From the NCBI GenBank assembly GCA_020064725.1, contig JAGTWJ010000008.1, positions 496,001-560,000 on the forward strand: a DNA stretch of 64,000 nt, read 5' to 3'. A program made the position numbers and the translations under genes. Below are positions 20,921-32,904 of this stretch, piece by piece. Every line of letters starts with the position of its first letter. Within the stretch, counting starts at the first letter, position 1. The notes below the pieces were generated by a model. The model had not been told where the DNA came from, did no database searches, and saw only the letters and a program-made list of their open reading frames with translations. Origin of the DNA: Drechslerella dactyloides (Eukaryota > Ascomycota > Orbiliomycetes > Orbiliales > Orbiliaceae).

Positions 20921-23602
20921 ATGTCGGAGGGTCTCAAAGCTGCCTTTGCGAAGTGCAAGGCCGAAGGCAGAGTATGTATCCTCAATCGCGAGCTTGGAAG
21001 GCTGTTAGCTGACGTCTGACTTGTTTGCTTGCTAGACTGCCCTCGTGCCTTATGTTACGGCCGGATACCCCACGGTCGAGGGCACGGTCCCAATCCTACA
21101 GGCCATGCAAGATGGCGGTGCTGGTACGCATTCTACAGTCATCATGAAGAAGGCTATCCGCTGACGCGATCCTGGACTACAGACATCATTGAGCTCGGAC
21201 TGCCGTTCACCGACCCAATCGGCGATGGGCCAACGATCCAGGGCTCGAACACCGTACGAATGCCCAAACCATCCTCTCTCACCCAGCCATACGTCGGAAT
21301 ACACGCGAGGAGTTGATCAGCTTACGAATAGGCGTGGATGCTCTTAGATTGCGTTACAAAATAACGTCAATGTTACGACGGTGCTCGATATGGTGCGACA
21401 GGCTCGTGCCGCAGGCGTCACGATACCAATTGTCATGATGGGGTATTACAACCCCATGCTGATCTATGGTGAGGAGCGACTGGTCAAGGGCTGTCGCGAG
21501 GCAGGCCTCAATGGGTTCATCGTCGTGGATCTACCCCCGGAGACCGAAGCAGTCAAGTTTCGGAACCATTGCGTCAACGGAGGGTATGTTACCCTCATCC
21601 TTGCAATTGCACAGCCACATGAAGGTGGAATAGTGGCTGATCTGTGTTACATCCCGCTATAGACTCAGTTACGTTCCTCTTGTGGCGCCGTCGACGTCCG
21701 ATGCCCGCTTGAAGAAACTCTGCGGGATTGCAGACAGCTGGATCTATCTCGTCTCTCGTATGGGCGTCACCGGCGCGACGGGGAAGCTTAATGATGCACT
21801 GCCGGATTTGATGAAGAAGGTCAAGCAGGCGTCCGGGAATAAGCCTATTGTCGTGGGATTCGGCGTGAGCACAAGGGCGCATTTCCAGCTTGTAGGTAGT
21901 TCTGCGGACGGCGTGGCTATCGGCAGCCAGATTGTGAATACCATCCGTGGCGCGCCGGGAAATGAACCTGAAGCTGTCAAGAAATATCTATACGAAATTC
22001 TGGGGAAATCGGATGGTGGAAGCGCGACTGGGGAGAAGGTGGCGGTGACCGGTTCTGGCAAGGAATCAGAGCCAAGCGCTGCTGGCAAAAGCGAAGCTCT
22101 GAATCCTGATGTGCCAGATCCTGAGGTACGTTATCTACAGCTTGGTTCATTCTTGTGACGGTCTAACGGGGGGAATATCAGGTCCTACCGTCGAGAATTG
22201 GCGAGTTTGGTGGCAGATATGTCCCGGAGAGCTTGATGGACTGCCTGATCGAGCTTGAGAAGGGATTCGACGAGGCCGTCCGGGATCCGGAATTCTGGAA
22301 GGAGTACGAGTCTTACTACCCTTACATGGGCAGACCAGGCCACCTACATCTCGCGCCGAGGCTCACTGAGTATGCTGGTGGCGCGGATATCTACTTGAAG
22401 CGCGAGGACCTGAACCACACAGGGTCCCACAAGATCAACAACGCTCTTGGCCAGGTCCTTCTGGCCAAGCGGATCGGGAAGAACAGAGTCATCGCGGAAA
22501 CCGGCGCTGGGCAGCATGGTGTCGCTACGGCTACCGCTGCAGCCAAATTTGGGATGAAGTGCACGGTTTATATGGGTGCTGAGGACTGCCGAAGACAAGC
22601 TTTGAACGTCTTCCGTATGAAGTTGCTCGGTGCGGAGGTCATCCCTGTCGAAGCCGGCAGCAGAACTCTTAGAGACGCTGTCAACGAGGCTCTGAGAGCT
22701 TGGGTCGTCGATCTTGATAACACGCATTACGTTATCGGTTCCGCGATCGGACCCCACCCTATGCCGACAATTGTCCGAACGGTAAGATATCATCTCGAGG
22801 AGTAGATAAAAGCATCCTGGCTGATGAATTTGTCCATAGTTCCAAGAAGTGATTGGTCGTGAGACCAAGGCTGCGATGCTGAAGCTCACCGGACGGCTTC
22901 CAGACGCCGTTGTGGCATGTGTCGGTGGCGGAAGCAACTGCGTCGGCATGTTCTACCCGTTCAAGGACGACCTCTCGGTCAAACTTCTAGGTGTGGAAGC
23001 CGGTGGTCATGGTGTTAACACGGCGATGCACAGTGCTACCTTGGTAGCTGGGCAGAAGGGTGTCCTGCACGGTGTGCGGACTTACATTCTACAGGATGAA
23101 CATGGACAGGTTCTGGATACACACTCCGTAAGTCTACCTACGTTGTAAACATCGATGTCACCGTTTTGGAAGAAGAAATGGAGAGCTAAGACGGTCTGTT
23201 TTTGGGATGTATAGGTCTCGGCTGGTTTGGATTATCCTGGCGTCGGTCCCCAGCTTGCCGAATGGAAAGACAAGGGCCGTGCAGAGTTCATTGCTGCAAA
23301 TGACGAGCACGCATTCGAGGGCTTCAGGCGGCTATCGCAGACGGAAGGCATCATACCTGCATTGGAGTCTTCGCATGCGGTCTGGGGAGCTATGGAGCTT
23401 GCGAAAAAGCTAGGCAAGGGGAAGAATATCGTCATTTGCATGTCCGGAAGAGGCGACAAGGTAAGAACACCTTCTACGATATTTTTCTTTTACTCCTGTT
23501 TGAAACTGATGCTAATCAATTCTCGGGGTACAGGATGTCCAGAGCGTTGCAGAAGAGCTGCCGACTATTGGACCTAAGATTGGATGGGACCTAAGGTTCT
23601 AA
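20921..23602 (+). CDS. trpB: Tryptophan synthase, fused alpha and beta chains
   Basis: Catalyses the last two steps of tryptophan synthesis. The alpha domain splits indole-3-glycerol phosphate and the beta domain condenses indole with serine using PLP. Nine exons (20921-20971, 21036-21123, 21183-21253, 21348-21583, 21663-22125, 22182-22781, 22840-23127, 23215-23460, 23534-23602) give 703 residues, the length of fungal fusions. The alpha part has VTAGYPTVEGT, ELGLPFTDPIGDGPTIQ (both catalytic acids) and VGFGVSTRAHF. After a variable linker, the beta part has GEFGGRYVPE, HTGSHKINNALGQ with the PLP lysine, ETGAGQHGVA and CVGGGSN. Every join restores conserved sequence. The symbol follows Aspergillus; it is TRP5 in yeast. 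Confidence 0.96.
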
Positions 23603-24226
23603 TTGAGTACTGAAGATAGCACCGATGCCTTAGCATTCGTATATACGTATCCGCTTGCGCAATTATGTTTATACGCCTTTTGGTTCACTAGAAAAAATAG
23701 AATCTCTTGTATATATAAGACGTGTCAAATCGATATCAGCCCGCGCGACTGAGCAAATTTGGCCTCAATCAGGTCTTTCGGTGAAAATTTATGCTATGAT
23801 TGTAATCCAATGTTAAATTCTAGTAGTTTCAAGATTCTGGTAGCTCGAGTGCCATAGCGTAATGAACATGAATGGGCGATATGATAAAAGTGATATTTCG
23901 ATAAGAGCTCAGTCGTGCAGAAAAGTTTGCAGGATGACTCGCCGTTCAATTAGGGCATCGGCTCCGCGGCCGGCGTCGCTTGCGGCTTTTTTCACTTGCG
24001 ACGCAACGCCAAATTTACCCATGGCAATTCTGCGACGACGACCAAACCATGCCCGTGCGATTGAAATTAGTCACAGCTGCCCCTTCTACCCTAGCCGTAT
24101 CGATTCGCCAACCGCTGCTCTTCCGGGGTGCAGACGTTCCTTGATCAAGTGCACCTGCCTCCGCTGCATCGATTGCGATAGCTAAGCTTCCAGCAACCTC
24201 ACTCTTCGACTGTACGACAAACGGAA
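23603..24226. other. Intergenic, promoter of acetylornithine aminotransferase
   Basis: Tryptophan synthase 3' flank (AT-rich to about 23900) and the promoter of the next gene. It contains one ATGACTC site, listed separately; otherwise nothing supported. Confidence 0.6.
23934..23940 (+). promoter_or_regulatory. Gcn4/CpcA-type half-palindrome ATGACTC
   Basis: ATGACTC (followed by G rather than A/T) lies 287 bases upstream of the acetylornithine aminotransferase ATG. It matches the Gcn4 core except at the last palindromic base, so it is a weaker candidate than the site in front of tryptophan synthase. Confidence 0.4.
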
Positions 24227-25920
24227 ATGGCGGCGCTCAGGTTATCGGTCAGGACTGCCCGCGTCATCGGCAGGGCGCCGGCTAGCATCAGTGCACCATC
24301 GATATCGCGAGCATCGTTGAATCTGAACAGACCCGTCTTCAGGGCTGCGAGCACGGCAGCGGCAGCACAGGCGGCGTCGCAGGCACAATATGAAGGTGTA
24401 CGTATATATATCCCTTAATCGATTGGTTTTATCAGAGCTCGATATACTACTAAGCAGACAATTGTACTAACCATGACGGATATATGTTCGCCGCGTACGC
24501 AGGCTCACGCTCCGCGAAAGGAAGCTAAGGAGGCGATTGCTGAAGAAGCAAATTATATGGTGGCGACGTACTCGCGGCCGAATATTATGTTTCAAAGAGG
24601 GGAAGGGTGCTATCTGTGGGTTCATAACTATTGATGGAAGTCATATCCTTAATGGGCTACTGATGTACGAATTGATGGCAGATGGGATACGGAGCAGCAT
24701 AGGTATCTTGACTTCACGGCGGGTATTGCCGTTAATTCTCTAGGGCACGCGGATGAGGGTGTCACAAGTGTCATCGCGGACCAGGTATGTGCAATTTATC
24801 CCTCTATCGTAGCAATATACAGAGTACATGTACGTGCGCGTGTCTAGGATGCATAGACTAATCGGAGTGGATTCCATGGTACTGAAATACACAGGCAGGA
24901 CGATTGATCCATGCCTGCAACCTCTACCATAACCCCTGGACCGGCGAGCTCAGCCGGTTGCTGATCGAGACTACCCGCGCGTCTAGCGCAATGGCCGACG
25001 CTTCGCGAGTTTTCATCTGCAATTCCGGCTCCGAGGCGAATGAGGCAGCAATCAAGTTTGCCCGAAAGGTCGGCAAGTCGTTCAGCGACAACAAGACCGA
25101 GTTTGTCTCTTTCCACAATTCTTTCCACGGCCGCACGATGGGCTCGCTGAGCGCCACGCCGAACAAGAAGTACCAGGCGCCGTTCGCACCCATGGTCCCA
25201 GGATTCCGGTACGGCAACTTGAATGACGTCGCGGCAGTGGACCAGCTTGTCACGGAGAACACGTGCGGCGTCATCGTCGAGCCGATTCAAGGCGAGGGCG
25301 GGATACACGTTGCCACGGATGAATTCATGCTCGCGCTACGGAAACGCTGCAATGATGTCGGTGCCGTCTTGATTTACGATGAGATACAGTGTGGGCTTGG
25401 CCGGACGGGTCGGCTATGGGCACACGCGGCGCTACCCGCCGAGGCGCACCCGGATATCATGACGACGGCGAAGGCGTTGGGCAATGGGGTTCCCGTTGGC
25501 GCTACGATCGTGACTGAGAAAGTTGCGGAGAAGATCGTCATCGGGGACCATGGAACCACGTTTGGAGGGAACCCACTGGCTGCGAGAGTCGCGCATCATG
25601 TGTTCAAGCGACTGGCGGATAAGTCGCTGCTGGTAGAAGTGGTGAGGAAGGGAGAGGTGTTTAAGGAGAAGCTCGGGGAGATGAAGGAGCGGTATCCGGG
25701 GTTAATTACTGAAGTCAGAGGGCGGGGACTGATTTTGGGACTGCAGTTGACGAAGGATCCGGCGGGGATAGTGACGGAGTGTAGGGAGCGGGGCTTGCTG
25801 ATACTGACGGCGGGAGTGAATACGTTGAGGTTCGTGCCGCCATTGGTCATTACAGACGGAGAGATCCAGGAGGGAATGGGCATTCTTGAGGGCGTTCTAG
25901 AGAAGGCTGCGAGAGAGTAG
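24227..25920 (+). CDS. arg8: Acetylornithine aminotransferase, mitochondrial
   Basis: PLP enzyme of arginine synthesis that converts N-acetylglutamate semialdehyde to N-acetylornithine. Four exons (24227-24397, 24503-24615, 24682-24784, 24895-25920) give 470 residues. The N-terminus (MAALRLSVRTARVIGRAP, then Ser/Ala/Arg-rich) is a typical mitochondrial presequence. Family blocks: GEGCYLWD, FTAGIAVNSLGHAD, SNSGSEANEAAIKFAR (read as NSGSEANEAAIKFAR), FHGRTMGSLSAT, EPIQGEGGI, DEIQCGLGRTG, the PLP lysine in TTAKALGNGVPVGA, and GTTFGGNPLAARVA. The second intron needs the less common donor GTGGGT, placed inside a leucine codon; it is the choice that restores CYLWD. Yeast Arg8 is the reference; the filamentous-fungal symbol varies. 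Confidence 0.94.
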
Positions 25921-26365
25921 AAGCTAGCTTAAATTAAATAGATGCATGGAACCAGCGAGATGTTATATTTCTCGATAGAGTCGCGGTTTGCACGTTTGTG
26001 TATGTTCGGTCTATAGGATAGAAGCATTCGCATTGGGATTATTGAATTTTCACTCGCGTCACTCTACAAAGCGATGAGCAATTTTAAGAAATCGCATCCG
26101 CCACGATACCTGTTCCGTGGCTAGAGCGGCCGTCTTGCGCATTCTCGCGATAGTTCCGTGGAGTCGCGAATTTTGCGTTGTGCGCCGCCGCTCCAACAAC
26201 GTCGCACGAATTAAAAAACTGCTGGCCTGAGAAAAGCCGACGGCGACGCGTCTTCCACAGCTTCAATCCATCTCGAACGACATCGCCACCGGCCACCACC
26301 TTCCGCGTCTCCTCCCACCGACCACGACCACATACATCCCCCATCGCGTCCGCAGCGTCTTCGAC
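25921..26365. other. Intergenic, promoter of RVB1
   Basis: About 445 bases: 3' flank of the aminotransferase gene, then a C/A-rich leader with CCACC runs close to the RVB1 ATG. No gene was seen. Confidence 0.6.
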
Positions 26366-28048
26366 ATGGTCAACATCAGCGAAGTCCGCGGTAGCTCCCG
26401 CGAGACCAGAACCGCAGCTCACACGCACATCAAGGGCCTCGGCCTGCGTTCCGATGGCACGCCGGAGAAAGTCGCAGGAGGGTTCGTCGGCCAGGAAAAA
26501 GCTCGAGAGGTGAGTTTCCCACCGCTTGCGCGTCGTCTGTCTACGCGGTCAGCATGGCGCGACGAAACGGGAGGTCAATTGAAGCACTAGCTGACGTATC
26601 TGCGGGTTACTTGTGCAGGCGCTCGGCATCGTCGTCGACCTGATCAAATCGAAAAGCATGGCTGGCAACGCGGTCCTCCTGGCCGGCGGACCGGGCACAG
26701 GCAAGACCGCACTCGCACTCGCGGTGTCGCAGGAGCTCGGAACAAAAGTGCCCTTCCGCCCCATCGTCGGCAGCGAGATATTCTCGACGGAGGTGAAGAA
26801 GACGGAGGCCTTGATGGAGAACTTTCGACGGGCGATAGGCCTGCGGGTCCGCGAGACGAAGGAGGTCTACGAGGGCGAGGTCACCGAGCTGACGCCTGAG
26901 GAAGCAGACAACCCGCTGGGTGGGTACGGAAAGACGATTGCCAGCGTGATAGTGGGGCTCAAGTCGGCGAAGGGCACGAAGCGACTGCGGCTGGACCCCA
27001 CGGTGTTTGAGAGTGTGCAGAAAGAGCGGGTCGCCGTCGGCGACGTGGTGTACATCGAGGCGAACACCGGAGCTGTGAAGCGGGTCGGCCGATCCGATGC
27101 ATACGCTACGGAGTTTGATCTCGAGGCGGAGGAGTACGTGCCTATCCCGAAGGGGGAAGTGCACAAGAAGAAGGAAATCGTGCAGGACGTCACCCTGCAT
27201 GACCTGGACGTTGCGAATGCGCGGCCGCAAGGCGGCCAAGACATCATGAGCATGATGGGCCAGCTGATGAAGCCTAAGAAGACTGAGATTACGGATAAGC
27301 TGCGGCAGGAAATCAACAAGGTTGTCAATAAGTATATTGACCAGGGTATCGCTGAGCTCGTGCCCGGCGTACTCTTCATCGACGAGGTGAGTGGCAACGA
27401 GCTCCTTTCTCTTCTCATTCGACGGACGAGTGGGCGCGTGGTATACAGACGGGTAGATAGGCAGACATCGGGAAAGATGTATAAGAGTCACTTGTTATTC
27501 TGTCCCGTCTTAAAGGACGCACGTTAGAGGCACTGTTAGCTGACGTTGGCTGGCTGGCTAATCTTCTCTACGTTACGTCGCAGGTTCACATGCTCGATAT
27601 TGAATGTTTTACATATCTGAATCGTGCACTCGAGTCGTCGATTTCGCCCATCGTCATCCTGGCATCGAACAGGGGGATGTGCAACATCCGTGGCACAGAA
27701 GACATCGTATCTGCACACGGCATCCCACCAGACCTGCTAGACCGCCTGCTCATCATCCAGACGCTGCCGTATAACGCCGAGGAAATCAAGACTATCATAC
27801 GACTAAGAGCCAAGACGGAGGGGATCACGGTGGCGGACGCGGCGTTGGAGCGGATTGCACAGCACGGCGTGAGCACAAGCCTGCGATATGCATTGCAGCT
27901 GCTCACGCCGGCGTGGATCCTGGCCAAGGTTGCCAGTAAGGCAGAGGTGACGGAGCTTGAGGTGCAGGAGTGCGAGGATCTGTTCATCGATGCGAAGCGG
28001 AGCGCTAAGATTGTAGCTGGGGCCCAACCAAACAGCTTCATTTCGTGA
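26366..28048 (+). CDS. rvb1: RuvB-like AAA+ helicase 1
   Basis: AAA+ ATPase that forms a hexamer or dodecamer with Rvb2 in the INO80, SWR1 and NuA4 chromatin complexes and in snoRNP assembly. Three exons (26366-26509, 26619-27386, 27584-28048) give 458 residues, the family length. Walker A GGPGTGKT spans about 71-78. Walker B is FIDE at about 301-304 followed by VHMLD, split at the exon 2/3 border. Other conserved blocks are VGSEIFSTEVKKTE, YEGEVTEL, SNRGMCNIRGTED, HGIPPDLLDRLLII and the sensor-2 region SLRYALQLL. The domain II insert lies in the middle. The 197-base second intron is longer than most here. Confidence 0.97.
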
Positions 28049-31000
28049 GACGTCGACAGGCTGTGGGGTCGAATGAATGAGATGCATAGACGACGACACG
28101 GGAACTCTCGAGATGGATAGAATATGCTATTAATTTTAGTCTTTTCTTTTTTGCTATGGTCGACTTTGCCTCCTATATTCCTTTACTTTTTCAAGACGGC
28201 CCACTTCCAAATATCTGTGACTTCGTATTGGGCGGTGCGGGTGACGACATTTTGTTTCTGTTTAAATCGTGCCGTGCTGATATTCATGCAGTATTTTTCT
28301 CTTTTTCTGTTTTGTGGATGGGATTCTGCACGATCGATGAGTTCGGCGTTCGCTATCAAGTTTTAATTTAGTAGTGATGGATTGATTTCATTCTAGTGCT
28401 GATGGCAGACAAGTAGATGTTGAGTGTGTGGTCTTCGTAAGCGCCTAGGGTTTCTATTTTATGATCCGGTTGATTGGAAGGTGCTTAGGCTTGACGGTGC
28501 GGCTGTAAAAAATAGCACGGGCGTGGCATGCGTCGCTCGCCCTAGCTTGGCCTTTTTCGCCATCGGCCAAACTCAACAGGACAAACGGCGACAGCGGCAA
28601 TGACGAGGCCGCAAGGGAGGCCAAACATAAGACGACGTGAGGTGAAGTGTCATTGTTGCATCGGGATTGGTCTCTCTCTCGTATCCGCTGTGTGGTTTAT
28701 ACTTACTTGGTATTTGGATTTACGGAATTATGCGTGGTGTCAGCGCCCAGTTCGGTTTTTTTACGAGGCCGCTGTGCGCTCCTGCGACATCGACGTCGAG
28801 AATCCGAAGCGGCCTTCCTTGCGGGGAAATGTTCGTCCCAGGAATGATGAGACGAACGAGAGACAACGGGCGAGCTAGCTGGCTTAGTCAAAACGCTTAG
28901 TCACCAGGCTAAGGCCTGATGGCTGATCGGTGGGCTGGCTGGCTAGCTGGCTGACTAGCTGGAGCAGGGCGTTTTCCAGATCACGATGCGAAGCGGACGC
29001 AGAAACAGAAACATGCACCTCCCTCCACCCACCCGTGAAACGGATTTTTTCAAAAGGAAAGAAACGGGTGGGGAGGACGAAGCCAACGCCATGGTCCAGG
29101 GACCAGCTGGATATCACGGCTTGCTGAAGCGAGGATCCGCACCCAGATATACGAGCCCGATACCACAAGTTTTTCCAGCCCGCCTGCTCCATTTCTCGGG
29201 ACCTGCCAGTGCCAGTGTGCCAGCCAGCAGCCCGCTCGACCAGGGACAGGGCGACTCGGGAGAAGGGAGGGAGGGAGGAAAAGCAATGAAAGCAGTGATA
29301 GAGCGTCTTGGACTGCGGGATGGCGGGGAGCCGTGGTCTGCTTGGGCTCCGTCTGTCTCTCGCCTGCCCAATGGGAAAATGGGCTTCGTGATCGTTGATT
29401 GCCATTTCCAGCGGGCCGGCCAAAGATAGCAGTGCTACGGCGGCAAAGCTCGGTGCTAAAGGGCCAGCTTAACCCAATTGCAACATTGGGGGCATTAACG
29501 GACTGCATGCTAAGAGCACGAACGAGCGTACGAGCTAATGTGGCTTGCAGCGGGCTAGCAGACCTGAGGGATTCTCTCGCAGAATCTAACTGAAAGGCGA
29601 CCAAGTCACGTCACGGCCGCTGACTGTTCTTGGACAACCAATATCGTGAAGCAGTGAACGTTAAGTTAGCTGTACCGGTACAGCAGCTCGGAGGCGCGAA
29701 TCGATGGACTGTGGATGCCCTGTTCGTGCCGCAAAGCTGCATCTCCATCACCCATCTCAAGTGACCAGCTACAGCACGTCGATGCGACGCTGGTGCTTTT
29801 GCTGCATCCGGCCGGCCATTCGTATCGCGTTGATTCTGCCGAGATGCCGATATCGTAAACGAGAATTTAATATCCAATCGTCGTGTCGCGCGGCGGACGT
29901 TCGAGCAGCCTCAGCATCAGCGCCGGCAGCAGCATAGCGGCCAGGCTGCAATGCGGAAAATCACTCATGCAGGAAGGAGCGAGGAGAGAGGGCAAGACTG
30001 GCGGAACTGCCGAAGCCTGCTGCAGGACAAGCCCAAGAAGCTGGAGCTGGACGTGGGTCTGCGGCGAGGGTCGAGCGTGGTGGGAGCGATGGGTATAGCT
30101 GAGGTTGTAAGACGTCCCAAGATCGATCTGGACGCACGCGGCGACAACGCACGCCCGCCCGATAGGCTGGTGGCCATCTCCGCGGTCTCCCACAGCCGGC
30201 TGGCGGCCACGGCCAGTCAGGCCATCAACCAAGTCAGTGCGCGCCAGTTCCCGACCCACGGCCATGGGCTTTTGGCCCGGTTGGTTCCAATCCCGATGTC
30301 ATGCCAGTCCGTGTCAGGTCGCTGGGCCTGTAACAGTTCCAGTCGCTGAATTGCGTGCCCCCGTGGCGACGTTAGCCATACATCGTTAATATTGGTGAGC
30401 CTCTCTCGCGATCTGTCAGTTCAAACTTCTTCCACTTGGAACATGTCATCCGATGGCTAATATCCGTCCGTCCATCGCACCCGTCCGTCCACCATGTACA
30501 GCGGACGCGTACGCACAGCGCACCGGCTCCCCGAGAAACAATGCTGTGCTGTTGGTTGATAACATCGAAACGTCCCCACGTGGCTCGCAGCCTGTTGCAG
30601 TCCAACAGCGATTCTTTGAAACTTGAAACATGTTCTTGCTGCATGTTTCTTCGGACGCGCACAACAGGGCAGGTTCACGTTGGCGGTGGTGTCCGCCGCC
30701 TATCCCAACTCGTCCCCCTGAGTCTCCGTCATGCAGCCCGCGCATACATATGTGTGGAAGCTGCCGTATCGTTAATGCCCGGGGAGAAGGAGGGAAAAAC
30801 AGCTTGAACGGAAACTGCAGCAGATATCCTGCAGGATGACCTGGAGTTTTTTTTCTGTCTAACCTCCCGCGTCTTGGTTACAAGCGAAGAGGGATGTAAC
30901 TCCTTTTTTCTTCTTCTACGTCTGTCGAAAAGAAAAGAAAAGGTTGGTTCTATGGACGTGAGTTCCCACCCGGCTCGTCGACGAATGCCCTTGCGAGAGC

Positions 31001-32904
31001 AGGTTTCGGAGCGAATAGGTGAGCTCGATGCATGGTGTTCGAAGACGGTTTTTTTTTTTCTTGTTCGTGTCCAACTGCCTAAGCAAAGGCACGGATAGCC
31101 TTACCAAGATGCAACAATGCGGCACAGCGTAGGATATCGAACCCGTCTAACCTCAAGTCCGCTCCCGTAGTTTTCCCCAGAACAAAAAAAATACATCCAG
31201 AATATCAAATTCTCGCTTTTCTAGATGCTCGCGGCCTTTATCCAGCCCGTCATGCAACCCAGGGTTCCCGCAATATGTGTGATACCGTCCCCGTCGAGCA
31301 GTTCCGCCAGCGCTGTCCGTACCGGTTGCTCGAGAAATGGGTGCCAATTTACCGACAATCCGGTACCGATGACCTAGCGCGAGTCCCTTCAGAATAACAA
31401 GTAACCACTTTAAGTCTGGGCAGGACTGAATTTGCTCCCGTTTGGAATATTTCGCAATTGACGGGCGCTGGTATATTAACGTCCATGGGAGAAGGGTTCG
31501 ATTGTTCAGATGCTCAGCCTGGATGGTTTGCTTGTACAATTTGTCGGTCAAGGTCATCGCCCCGAATCGCTAAAAAAAAAAACCGGTATCGAAAACCTGC
31601 GCAGCTGCAGCTCATCACGACGTACGCCTGCTCGCTAGCCAGCTTAGGCTGTGGTATGTCACCTGAATCTCGGTGCGGAGCGAACAGAAAGAACATCAAT
31701 CGAAAGAAAAGAAAAAGGAAAAAAACAGCGGAAAAAAAGAAGAAAAAAGAATGCAAGCCATGAAAAAGGAGAAATTCGCATTTCTACCTCTGGCTAGCTC
31801 TTGCGAATCCATGACTAGAGCTCTCGTGACGCTGGGGCACAGCATCTGACGGCCAGTTTGACCAGGGAGCTGTCCTGTACGAGCGTCGCAAGGTGCATAC
31901 GCTCGCTCACACGCATGCACTTTGGATCTTATCAGCCGCGCATGAGAGTCGACAGCGTTAAGATAATGTACTGTACGCTAAGACCTGCCGCTGGCCAGGA
32001 CCTTTTCAGAAAGCATAGCTAGAAACACCCTTTTTACGATTCGCCATCCGACGGTCCACTCCAGATCCGAGAAACCGCCCAAGAGGAGCAGCCATCGAAA
32101 CCTGGCTGCCAATCCCATCTTTCGGGTCAGCTCCACGCAACAGCTGCACGACTTCACACCTTTACAGCAGCTGCCTTTAGGGGAGGGTATAGCAGCTACT
32201 GCACGGCCCTGAACGACATTTCGTACGTGCGTACATGACTTCTTCGCCTGCTTGCTCGTTTTCCGAACTACAGCTTCCCCTGGTCAAGTGGATGAGAAGA
32301 CGTGGCGTCACTGTGCCTTATATGCGGCACAGTTTCCTCGCCCCTAGTTCCCAGTCCTCGTGTACCACCATAGCCAATCCGAAGGGCAGAGTTACTTTTT
32401 GGATGACAATTACTGACTCCTTCGCTATACTTACAGGCCTCTTCCTCGAGGATTACACCCATTCTCGCCGTTGCCGTCTCGTAGGAAAGACTAGGCGCAT
32501 TTGCATACAATTGGCACGAGTCACTCGAAAATACAATTCTATTATACTATAGCAGACTGGTGATGCTGTGCATTGCCTGAGGTCTATCGTTCAGGGTTTT
32601 TTTTTGCGATTTTTTGGTGACGAAGCAGAAGGGGGGAAACAATCGTCTGATTTACCCATAGCCGGAAATCTTTTTCTTTCTTTTTTTCTATTTTTTTTTC
32701 TTTCTCTTTCTCACCTTCGGGCCCCGGGTTGTCTTCTTCCTCTTCCTCGCTCTCTCGTCAGAGGACCGGATATACGACAAGAACCTCTTTCAAAGGAAAG
32801 TATCTCGATATCATACGGAAGACTTTCTTCGTTCTCTGTCCCCCACCCTTTTTCTCTTTGGTGTTAATGAGAACGGCACCCCCGTCGCCTTATTTTTCGC
32901 CTAT
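28049..32904. other. Long gene-free region upstream of an HMG-box gene
   Basis: Nearly 4.9 kb without a supported gene. Both strands have short open frames of 60-180 codons, but none links by splicing or shows a known motif. Visible structure: a TGGC/AGCTGG-type repeat near 28930-28965, a T10 run near 31050, purine-rich sequence at 31690-31760 and long T/C tracts at 32590-32760. Part of it is probably a long 5' leader and regulatory region of the HMG-box gene, a common layout for fungal developmental regulators. A non-coding RNA cannot be excluded from sequence alone. Confidence 0.5.
32669..32713 (+). repeat. Polypyrimidine tract upstream of the HMG-box gene
   Basis: A run made almost only of T and C (CTTTTTCTTTC-type), about 200 bases before the predicted ATG. 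Such tracts often mark fungal promoters near transcription starts. Confidence 0.5.

Noticed and set aside
26607..27491. Minus-strand 294-codon frame
   Set aside because: It is antisense to exon 2 of the RuvB-like gene and has no motif of its own.
28884..30349. Several overlapping frames of 100-180 codons on both strands
   Set aside because: They are low-complexity, overlap each other in several frames, have no family motifs and no consistent splice links.
31121..31190. Possible tRNA from a GGTTCGATATCC-like B box on the minus strand
   Set aside because: I could not fold a T arm or find a matching A box and acceptor stem around it.
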